This document shows positions 8,270 to 15,993 of a stretch of 15,993 bases of DNA, one piece after another; position 1 is the stretch's first letter; each line of letters opens with the position of its first letter. A model generated the notes under the pieces. The model was not told the DNA's origin. It saw only the letters and a program-made list of their open reading frames with translations, and searched no databases. The position numbers and the translations under genes were made by a program. This DNA comes from Cytospora piceicola (lineage: Eukaryota; Ascomycota; Sordariomycetes; Diaporthales; Cytosporaceae): the NCBI GenBank assembly GCA_023375675.1, contig JALQBC010000095.1, positions 1-15,993 on the forward strand. The letters run 5' to 3'.

Positions 8270-11200
8270 CTAAAATTCCCAGTTTCCTTCGCTTACAGTG
8301 CCTTTCGAAAGTAAATCGTTATATACCGTTTCGAAACGAGGGTATAAATAAGGGCAGAGCGAGATAATTAGCACTGATAGCTCGCTCCCTTCGAAATTCT
8401 CCCTTTTAACTCTGCTGCAGAGGCGATCTAAGAAGGTTTCAGGCGCTTCTTTAAATAAATCCAGGTCTCTAAAACGCCTAAACTGCCCTATAACCTCCGT
8501 AGTAAATTCATCCCCCTATAACTCCCTGCTAAAAAACAGCACACGCACTGTAAAATCGATAAAATCGAGCCCTAAATCGCATTCCTCGCCTTCGATAGGG
8601 GCCTACCCCCTTAAATCTAAGGCCTCCTAGCGGTTACAGAGGGTAAAAGGCAGGTAATAATAATAGCAGCCGCTATAAAGGCCGCCAGAGCGTTCCCTAG
8701 TAATATAGTGCCTTAACCGCCTAAAGAAATCGTAGGCCTTCTGTTCGTAAGCCGTTAAATTAGGCTTTTTACAGTCTTTTAAAAGGTGCTTACCGCTATT
8801 TAAATTTAAACAGTAAGGGCACCCTACTAATTGATTAAATTTAGGGAGGATAAATGCCCTAAAAAAATAAACTAGCACTGCAAAATTCGATTTTAACGCC
8901 TCTAACTTCCCGGTTGCCTTTTTAGCCCTCTCGTTAATTTCTCTAGTTAAATTAGAAGCTATAGTACTAAGGCCCGCCTGCGAGGTACTCGAACCTAGGC
9001 TATTAGGCCTTCCTACCGTCCGAGGAGGTAAATTTATATTTAAATTAGGGTTTAAATCGCCTTTAATTTCGCTAATAATTTCGTCCTCGATTTCGCTATC
9101 GATTTCGCCCTCGCTATCCCTAATAATTAAAGACGATTTAGGTATACCCTTATTTAAATTAAACGTCCCCCCTCCCTTATAGCCCAGGCTACTCGTTCCC
9201 TCGATATCCTTATTTAAACCTAGAAAATTCGGGTTAGGTCCTTCGGAATTATTTATAGCGGTATTAGGTACTATAACCCCTTCTAAATTAGAATTATTTA
9301 TAGGAGAAATAGGCCCTATAGCCTTTAATAAATCGTCTGTATTTAACCCTTCCGAATAATCGTCGCTATCGGAAGGAATTAAAATAGCAGCGTCCTTCGC
9401 CTTCCCTTTCCTTTTAATTCCCCCCTCTTTCTTATTTTCTAGGCTTTTTTTTAGGGGTACGCTGCCTTTATTCTCGCCTAATCCCTCTATATTTTCGTCG
9501 CAGCTACTATTATAACCCCGAATAAATTCAGACCCTCTTAAATTTCCGGCTATACCCTTAGGATAATTTAGCGAGCAGATATCGTACGGAATTTCAGTAG
9601 GAGAACAGCTTTCTCGGTCTTCTCGGCCGTCTAAATAAGAATCTAAAATAATTCGCCGGTATATACCCTTATCGATATAATCTTTAAAGGTATAAGGGCC
9701 TAAATTATTAATCGAATCTTTATTAAACGAGTATTCTTTCGTATCTATTAAGATAGATTTACAAGCCCCCCCGTTTCTAGCCCCCCGCCTTACCCCCTGA
9801 ATAAATTCGTCTATAGAAAAACGGCCCCCTATATGAATAATTAGGCGTATATTAGGGATATTTAAACCCCGTCTTATAGCCGTAGTACCTGCTATAACGT
9901 AGCCGTCTCTATAAAGCCCTTTAATAGGGGTATCCGACGCGAATTCCGTAAGCCTTTTATTTTTATCTACCCCTTCTAATACGTCTATATCGCTATAATA
10001 CGTTAAGCACTTTAATTTCAGGCTTAATTCTCTTGTAATTAATTTCGAAGGGCAAAAAATAATAGCGCGAGAATTAGGCTTTAAATTATTTAGGGCTTCT
10101 GAAACTACTAAATTTATAGTAGATAATAAAATTACTAATTTAGTATTTTTATCCTGTTGCTTTTTACTATAATAAAGGCTTTTAACGCTATAGCGGATAT
10201 TAGGCTTACTAGTAGGTATTCGAAAAATAAGAGGCCTATCGGAATCTTCTATATAGGCTTTTTCGAAAAATAAACGCTTTTTAAAAGGCGGAAGGGTAGC
10301 GGTTAAATAAATTGACTGTACGCCGTAAATATTTAATTCCCTTAACCGGCCTAAATTAGGCCTAAATCGATCGTAACCCTTTAGAATTAAATCGTACTCG
10401 TCGAATATTATCCGATCTAGCCGTTCTGAATAAGCTAAATCGGTTAATACGGCCTTAAAGGGGTTTGTAGCGGCTATTTCAGGCGTAGCAAAAATAATAC
10501 TACTAGTAACGTAAGGCCTAGAATTATTCTAAATAGTACTAGAGATTCTAATCGATTTACAGCGTTCGTTTAAGTCTTCGATTAAGGCTACTAACGGCTC
10601 TATAACTATAGTAACCCCCCCTTTAGACGAATAAGCAGGTAGTAAAAATAAAAGACTTTTCCCTACCCCGGTACCGAAAATAGCAATAATAGGCGTTTTA
10701 TAGGCTATAATAGCCTTTAAAGCAGCCTTTTATAGGCCTCGAAATTTAATAAAACCTATAGGACGGTCGTAAATACGCCGTAATTCTCGCTCTAAATTAA
10801 CAGACGCTAGGCTGTTAATTCGGTCCTTTCTAATTTTATTATTTTCGAGGCCTATTTCGCTATCGGCCTTCCGTTTCCGTAAGGCTTCGGTACCTAAAAT
10901 AGGGTCGTTAAAGCCTAATAAATCGTGCTAGGCTACCGAATAGCGTCGAAAAGCCTCTCTTTTAAAAGGGTCGATAAAAAGGCCGTCTTTAATTAAACGC
11001 CCGTAAATATTCGTAGTAGTTTTAGTAGTATACCCGGCTATTAAATCTTCTATTCGATCGCTATCGGTACTGCTATTATCGCTATTAGAGCTTGTACCTG
11101 TTAATTTAATAGTATACTCCCCTATACTATTTAAATTTAAAGCCCTACGGCTAATAGCTATAGCGATATGCCTCTAGCTAGTAAGGCCTATATTCTGCCC

Positions 11201-13999
11201 GTACTCTTTTGTAAATAAATTACTAATAGCCTTAGTTAATCGAGGACTGCTAAAGAACGCTGCTAATCGGTGCTAAGAATTATTAAATAAAGCCTCCGTA
11301 TTATTTAAAGCCTCGAAAGGCTTTAAATCTTCCGTATTAGGCCTTATTTTAAAGCTATTAAATCGAGCCCCCGGAATCGCGCTATTAGAATTATTCGCCT
11401 CCCCTTTTTCAGGCGTTATAGGCTAGATTCGATCGCTAAAAGAAGTAACGCCGTCTAAATTTGCCTGTAAATCTTCGAAAAAAGGCAGGGCTAATAAGAT
11501 ATAATAGGAAAGAAGCTCGCCTACTTTTTTAGGCAGATAACGGTAAATTATTTTTAATTTACTAGAGGTAGTATAGCCTTTATAGTAGCCTGTAATTAAC
11601 TGAATTAGGCCTTTATCGAGGAAAAACCCTTTAGAACCCTCGTTATCGCCGTTCTTAAACCGAATCGATAGGGCTTCTGTACCTTTAGCAGGCTGCCCAG
11701 AGGTAATATGTACTAAAGCGGCTAATTTCTCGAGAAATAGGCCTATTAAACAGCTATATCGTTTAGCTTCTTTAATCGAAGGCTCTTTAAATTTAGTTAC
11801 TTCTAAGCGAGGGAACTAGGCCTTTTGGGCTACTTTATTTAATAAAATTTGCCTTAAAAGCTACTGCCTAGTATTAAATAGAGGGCTCTCTTCTAATTTA
11901 GAAATAAAAGAGTAACCGATAGACTGTTTTGTAGTATTATCGGTTAAATTTTCCCAGTCTATTTCGGGTAAAAAGCCCCTATAATATTCGATTAAATTTA
12001 CGTTCTCGTTATTTCGGCGCTCCGGAATATATAAAAGGTCCTTAAAAAGGACCTCTCGGGCCTGAAAAACGCCTTTCCGAACAGTAGTTTTAATACTAGT
12101 AATCGTAAGGCGAATTTCTCTATATATTAAGGTATCGTTATCCTAGCTAATACCCCCGGCTTTAATACTATTATTAATTAAAGTTAGGCTGTAAGAGCGT
12201 AAATTAATTAAATAAGGTAAAGGCTTATAGTCCCTATTAGACAGAAAATAGCCTTCTATATATTCCTGAATTTTATTAAATAAAGTAGGGGTTTTTTCCT
12301 CGGCTTCTTTTTCCGATATACCTTCCCCTCTAATATATCTTTTAATCATACGATTTCTAGCCCGGAAATTATATTCGATAATAAATAAACGGCTTAAAGT
12401 AGTAATTGCAGAGATAATAGAGGTAATAGTATCGACCTTTTCGTAGGTCCCGTCCTCTCGAATATGTAAAACGCCTATAAAGCTAATTAAAACGCTCTGA
12501 AATTCGCCGTTATTTAGCTTCCGATTAAATAATTCTAAAATAAACCTTAATAGGCTTAAATCGAGTCTAGAATATTCGTCTTTAGCTATAGGGCCCTGTA
12601 AAAACTCTAAATTACAGTCGATCGGAACCTTTTGAATAAGGGATTTTAAGGTATTTCGGAGGGTTTTTAAACAGCTTTTTTCACTATCCGAAAGGACGTA
12701 AGCAGGCCTTTTCCCCTCGGGAATATTTATAGTTCGAAATATAAACGTAATTAAACGTTTAAAAACGATACTATAGCGATTCCACGTAGCTAGTTTATGC
12801 AGAGCATTAAACGGCTTTCGAGGGCTGCTATTTAAATCGGTCCGATTTAATTCTAATAACTCGATCCGGGAGAACTCGTCTGAATTTATTCGCCTTTTAC
12901 CCTCTGAAATAATACGGTCGATCGAAGAATAAATTTTTAGAAGGCCTCGCCCTTCTAATTTATTTTCTTCCGGTATTTTTTCCGCTAAAATCGGGGCCGG
13001 ATATAGTATTGTAAAGGCTCTAATTTCCTCTTTAGTAGCCTCTATTCGCGATAGGTGCCCTAAAGCCCCGAATTTTCGAAACCACGGGTTAGGCGCTTCC
13101 CTCTCATCTAACGCCCTAAATTTAGCAGCGTTTTCTAGCCTAATCGTAGAAGCTTTAGTACTAAAGTCCTCTAAATCGTCGCTATTAAAGCCACTAAAAT
13201 CGCTATCGCTCTCGCTATTTTCAGGCTTATTTTTAAGCCTATTTTTAGGGCTATTTTCAAGGCTATTTTCGGGCCTATTTAATACTATATCCGACCCGAT
13301 TTCAGAGCCTTCGCCTTCGATTATAGTAGGGGTAGTAGTAATTATAGGCGATATACGCCCGTAATTAACCTCGAAATAACGGCTGCCATTTCCATTATTT
13401 AAAAAGCGCTGTAAATTAGCCCCGGCCCTATAAAACTGTTTTAGAGACTCGTTTTTAGGGGGTTTTCGAAGGCCTTTAAACGGCTAATGTTCTTTTTGTA
13501 TATACTTTCGAATCGTACTTTCTGTAACGCTATAGTAATTACAGCTAGGGGTATAATTACAGGCGTAACCGTTTTTAATTACTGTTAAACCCTCTATAGC
13601 CGGCGTCTCTTTAGAAGGGTAACCGCTAAATCCTTTTAATTCTTCTTCTGATTTTAAAAGGCTAGGGAAGCTTAAAGCCCATTGTTTAATCTTTTTTATT
13701 TCAGATTTTAAAAATGCGTGGTTCCCTGCCCGTATATGCTCTTTTAAGCGGTTATAAATAAGCCCGATCTGGTAAATAGAGTATACTAAAAGGCCTGAGC
13801 TTTGTAAAAACCCTATAAAAGGGAATAAAGAATTTGTTTCTAATATAAAGCTAGGCGTAGTACCTTCTAAAGGCGCTATAGGCCCTATAAAACTACTAGA
13901 TTTTATAGGCACCGTAGTTTCTAAAAGTTCTATAGGCTGTATAGGGCCTAAAGAAGGACTAGACGATAAAATCGCCGGGCGGTTTCGAAGCCTAGGCAT
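8270..13999 (-). pseudogene. Telomere-linked RecQ-type helicase (TLH-like), broken by RIP-type stops
   Basis: One uninterrupted frame of about 1,909 codons runs from ATG at 13997-13999 to TAG at 8270 (or TAA at 8255). It has 13 internal stops: TAG at 13484, 12143, 11861, 11816, 11423, 11273, 11174, 10928, 10529, 8627, 8603 and 8516, and TAA at 10730. No frameshift is seen. The protein would be a superfamily-2, RecQ-like DNA helicase of the fungal subtelomeric family. Visible parts are a C2H2/OrsD-like finger (C147, C153, Y166 in place of His, H171); a TLH middle region with SGQPAKGTEALSIR and YRYLPKKVGELL; Walker A GTGVGKS (1109-1115); motif Ia IEPLVAL; motif II DEYD (1200-1203, family DECH/DEAH); motif III LTATLPP (1232-1238); motif IV RAIIFCPS (1311-1318); motif V YVIAGTTAIRRGLNIP (1367-1382); motif VI QGVRRGARNGG (from 1401); an acidic linker; and a CX2CX7HX4C cluster (C1727, C1730, H1738, C1743). 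Only two Met codons remain. It cannot make full-length protein. Confidence 0.93.
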
Positions 14000-14023
14000 T
14001 TTTATATATAATGCCTTTTTAAG

Positions 14024-14310
14024 TAATTTTTTTAATAGTACTAAAAAGTAACTATTATAGCGTAGTACCCTCTGTATTTTATATCTTTTAGGTCTGTAAT
14101 TTTTTTAATAGTACTAAAAAGTAACTATTATAACGTAGTACCCTTTGTATTTTATATCTTTTAGGTCTGTAATTTTTTTAATAGTACTAAAAAGTAACTA
14201 TTATAGCGTAGTACCCTCTGTATTTTATATCTTTTAGGTCTGTAATTTTTTTAATAGTACTAAAAAGTAACTATTATAGCGTAGCACCCTCTGTATTTTA
14301 TATCTTTTAA
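14024..14310. repeat. Four 73-bp tandem repeats directly upstream of the helicase
   Basis: The landmark AATAGTAC lies at 14034, 14107, 14180 and 14253, exactly 73 bp apart. The copies are nearly identical; visible differences are transitions (GCGTAG versus ACGTAG, CCCTCTG versus CCCTTTG, GTAGTACC versus GTAGCACC). Each unit holds TAATAGT and ACTATTA as 7-bp inverted arms around 11 bases. Read on the minus strand, each holds GATATAAAATAC, a TATA-like word. The first copy ends about 25 bp from the helicase ATG, so the repeats occupy its 5' leader or promoter. A promoter role is inferred from position only. Confidence 0.95.
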
Positions 14311-14389
14311 GGGCAATACCGGCGGTAATAGTACTAATAAAAATTTAATAGTACTATAAAAGGGCCTAAAAATCAGTTTAATTTTTTTC
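14311..14389. repeat. Partial copies of the TAATAGTACTA motif
   Basis: After the fourth 73-bp unit diverges, TAATAGTACTA recurs near 14327 and, as TAATAGTACTA followed by TAAAAGG, near 14349. These look like truncated or older copies of the repeat's inverted-arm half. Nothing else is recognisable. Confidence 0.6.
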
Positions 14390-14580
14390 TCGATTTTTTT
14401 TTTCCCTTTTACAGTCCCTCCGACATCGTTTTACCCTGTAGCACGCTGTGGGAGGCTGTGGTGCACGTTTGAGTCAGCCGACTAATTAGTTAGTATAGGG
14501 TTTTAAAAAAATCGACTCACGGCTACTAAATTCATCTTCCGGTACGTACGCACCAGCGTACCTCTAAAAAAACCTAGTAA
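14390..14580. promoter_or_regulatory. Less-mutated island with inverted repeats, upstream of the helicase
   Basis: CA and TG dinucleotides return here (GTAGCACGCTGTGGGAGG, GGTGCACG), unlike either flank. CCTCCGACA near 14407 is matched by TGTGGGAGG near 14446 (8 of 9 bases). GGTACG and CGTACC flank ten bases at about 14541-14562. A TGAGTCA word, the Gcn4/AP-1 core, lies near 14470 inside AGTCAGCCGACT. It lies between the minus-strand helicase and the plus-strand orphan gene, so a divergent promoter is possible, but that is inference. Confidence 0.35.
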
Positions 14581-14810
14581 AAATACTAGGGTAAGTATAG
14601 GGTAACTAAATACTAAAGGAAAAATAAAAATATTAAAATATTAAAAACTCGTCGAGATTTAATATAAATTAAACTAATTGAAATAATTTCTTTATTCTTT
14701 ATATTAAGTAATTAAAGGTAAATACTAAATTATTAAATTATAATAAATAATATAAATTTAATTACTAATCAACCCTAATTAATAAGCGTACTTACTAAGC
14801 AAAAATTTCA
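14581..14810. other. AT-rich intergenic DNA without any ATG on the plus strand
   Basis: AT-rich sequence between the helicase upstream region and the right-end gene. No ATG occurs on the plus strand here or on to 14970, so no upstream start for the following open frame can be placed. No other feature is visible. Confidence 0.5.
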
Positions 14811-14883
14811 ATTTTCTTTTATAAAAATACAACTTTTCTCTTTTTCTTTCTGTCTAATTTCCTTTTCTTTTTTCTTTTTTTAG
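14811..14883 (+). promoter_or_regulatory. Pyrimidine-rich tract upstream of the orphan gene
   Basis: A long C/T-dominated stretch (CTTTTCTCTTTTTCTTTCTG and onward) ends in TTTTTTTAG. CT tracts of this kind often precede transcription starts in filamentous fungi, and they also form the 3' part of some introns. Either use fits, because the open frame 30-90 bases downstream lacks its own ATG. Confidence 0.4.
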
Positions 14884-14970
14884 CTTTTAGTAATATTAGG
14901 TTTTTATACCTAATAATTTACTATAATAGAAGCATTTTTTTATATTAATTCAGGGGGTCCCGATACCCCT

Positions 14971-15488
14971 TTGGATTCTTATATTAATTATTATTTTAAT
15001 TACCTTTGTTTAAGACCTAGCGAGAGCTATAGAAATATCTGCCAGCTTATTGCTGAATTCAAAACAACAAAAGCCCTTTTCGAGGAGGCTAGAATCGATT
15101 TTCAAGCCTATAAAATTAAATACGGCTTGAAATTCGAACGAAACCTTTTACAGTACTTTTTAAAGAAAAGAGGGCAGGTTCTTTTACAGATTTACCCTCC
15201 TTCTGAGCCTGAATTTATTCGTTACGGCAAAAGTCTGTTAAATACAGAAGAAATCTACCGGCAAAACCGTACTTTTACAGCCGAAATTAAAAGGGTTTCG
15301 AAGAAAATAGCTGCGCATGCAGCTTATTTACAGTAAGTTTATTTTATTTATTTATTTAAATTAATTTTTATTTATTAATTTAATATAGAAAACAAAAAGA
15401 CCGGTACGAACGAAGGGAAATAGTAGATTGTAAAGAGGAAGGAATCGATTTAGGAGACGAGGAAGACGAGGAAGGGATGCTTTTTTAG
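14971..15488 (+). CDS. Unrecognised protein, two exons, start codon not found
   Basis: Exon 1 is open from 14917 to 15332. A TTG lies at 14971, but no in-frame ATG exists upstream, so the true start is lost or sits in an exon I cannot place. A GT-AG intron (15333-15388) joins it in phase to exon 2 (15389-15488), which ends in TAG. The product, about 154 residues from 14971, has no domain I recognise. It is rich in Lys, Glu, Tyr and Arg. The stretch from FTAEIKRVSKKIAAHAAYLQ onward is likely helical, and it ends in an acidic tail (GDEEDEEGMLF). Without splicing the frame stops at TAA 15334-15336. CA and TG are frequent and no internal stop occurs, unlike the helicase, so this part escaped most RIP. 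It could be a gene fragment from a mobile element or a lineage-specific gene. Coding status is moderately supported; function is unknown. Confidence 0.5.
15333..15388 (+). other. Predicted 56-bp spliceosomal intron
   Basis: Donor GTAAGT follows TTTACA, and acceptor ATATAG precedes AAAACAAAAAG. The length is typical of filamentous-fungal introns. Removal preserves the reading frame (CA joined to A) and adds 33 codons to the next stop, with no stop in the joined part. The branch site is weak (ATTAATTTAAT region) and the intron is very AT-rich. Confidence 0.6.
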
Positions 15489-15562
15489 TCGATTAACCTA
15501 TATATAAAAATATAGGAAAATCAACTTTATTTTACTATATATTACGTTTATTAAAAAAATAA

Positions 15563-15763
15563 AAAAAGGGGGGCGGCTTAAAGCTTATTAATTTAGAACT
15601 AGATAGGGCTAGAAATAAATTAACAAGCAAGCGGAGCATTACGAACATTAATCAATAGATTAAATATATCGGACAACCCTTTTATACTCTCGATAAAGAA
15701 ATATTTTTAAAACCCTCTCTACTGCGGAGGGTAGTAAATAAATCCCGTCAACCAGCCTATTAA
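15563..15763 (+). pseudogene. Short broken coding-like fragment, unknown family
   Basis: One frame runs from after TAA 15560 to TAA 15761, about 66 codons, with a single TAG at 15656. The translation looks protein-like on both sides of the stop (LELDRARNKLTSKRSITNIN, then IKYIGQPFYTLDKEIFLKPS). The TAG could derive from TGG or CAG by RIP. It lies 74 bp after the orphan gene's stop and might be a further exon or an unrelated remnant. No family recognised. A 6-bp hairpin (ACCCTC and GAGGGT, 15712-15732) lies inside it. Confidence 0.3.
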
Positions 15764-15774
15764 ATTTATTTTTT

Positions 15775-15845
15775 TTCTACGGGGCCTGTGCGCAGTAATT
15801 TTGCTGATTCGAGCCTGCGCCCTAACCAACTACACTACTTTGCAC
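15775..15845 (-). mobile_element. tRNA-like sequence with A and B boxes, lacking an anticodon arm
   Basis: On the minus strand TAGTGTAGTTGG (15837-15826) is a good A box and GGCTCGAATC (15815-15806) a good B box. They are separated by only about 10 bases, against roughly 30 in a real tRNA, so the anticodon arm is missing. GTGC and GCAC ends could pair as a short stem. It cannot be a working tRNA. A deleted tRNA gene or a tRNA-derived SINE head is most likely. Confidence 0.4.
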
Positions 15846-15993
15846 GAGAAAACGGCTTAAAAACCAGCTTATAAAGGCTATTCCCCGCGATTCGTAGGGC
15901 GGCTAATAGTGGGGCAAATTCGGTCCTATAACTTCAACCTACGTTTAAAAATTAAATAAAATAGATATCGACTCCGGACCACCTAAATCGGGT
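15846..15993. other. Window end, nothing identified
   Basis: Mixed-composition DNA with retained CA, TG and CG. Short open stretches exist on both strands, but none is long enough or clear enough to call. Confidence 0.4.

Noticed and set aside
8627..8878. A separate small gene on the minus strand
   Set aside because: It is in the same frame as the helicase, starts at a GTG inside it and encodes its C-terminal CCHC-like cluster, so it is a segment between RIP stops.
12143..12349. A separate 68-residue gene on the minus strand
   Set aside because: It starts at one of two surviving in-frame Met codons of the helicase and ends at a RIP-type TAG. It is an internal piece of the TLH middle region.
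13484..13999. A stand-alone 171-residue protein
   Set aside because: It is the N-terminal end of the helicase frame, cut by the first TAG. The frame stays open for over 440 codons beyond that stop.
8270..13999. TAG readthrough or an alternative genetic code
   Set aside because: TAG-only stops could suggest recoding, but TpG and CpA depletion also affects Met and His codons and non-coding DNA, which RIP explains and recoding does not.
14765..14785. CAACCCTAATTAATAA as a telomere seed
   Set aside because: Only one CCCTAA word is present and it is not repeated.
15775..15845. A functional tRNA gene
   Set aside because: The A and B boxes are too close and no anticodon arm can fit.

Overview
This window looks like a subtelomere-like, repeat-rich compartment of a filamentous ascomycete (Pezizomycotina) that has been through repeat-induced point mutation (RIP). 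Three things suggest this. The left part is extremely AT-rich. CpA/TpG are scarce while TpA is abundant. The only large gene is a telomere-linked RecQ-type helicase (TLH) relative, broken almost only by TAG stops in an otherwise uninterrupted frame. The species cannot be named from the sequence.

Layout. Positions 1-4030 are gene-free AT-rich DNA. They hold two copies of a composite module about 1.36 kb out of register: a tandem pair of ~215-bp repeats, then degenerate AAGT/AAAT arrays, then a shared flank. An 8-bp microsatellite (4037-4139) and plain AT-rich DNA follow. Positions 4681-7030 hold about 15.7 copies of a 149-bp satellite. Each copy carries a GC-rich palindromic core, and the array shows two- and three-unit higher-order structure. 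Positions 7031-8260 contain more AT-rich DNA, a tRNA-like (possibly SINE) remnant, and a 309-bp unit in tandem duplicate. Positions 8270-13999 (minus strand) are the TLH pseudogene: a C2H2-like finger, the TLH middle region, a full set of RecQ helicase motifs and a C-terminal CCHC-like cluster, with 13 in-frame stops. Just upstream of its start are four 73-bp repeats (14024-14310), then a less-mutated island of inverted repeats (14390-14580).

The right end (14917-15993) is less mutated. It carries an unrecognised open frame that joins through a 56-bp GT-AG intron to a short acidic tail, but has no ATG; a second short broken coding fragment; and another tRNA-like sequence with A and B boxes.

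No functioning pathway is evident. The genes are best read as mobile or subtelomeric material under genome defence. The items most worth checking are the structured 149-bp satellite, including one copy whose palindrome survives paired changes, the 73-bp repeats abutting the TLH start, and the intron-containing orphan gene.
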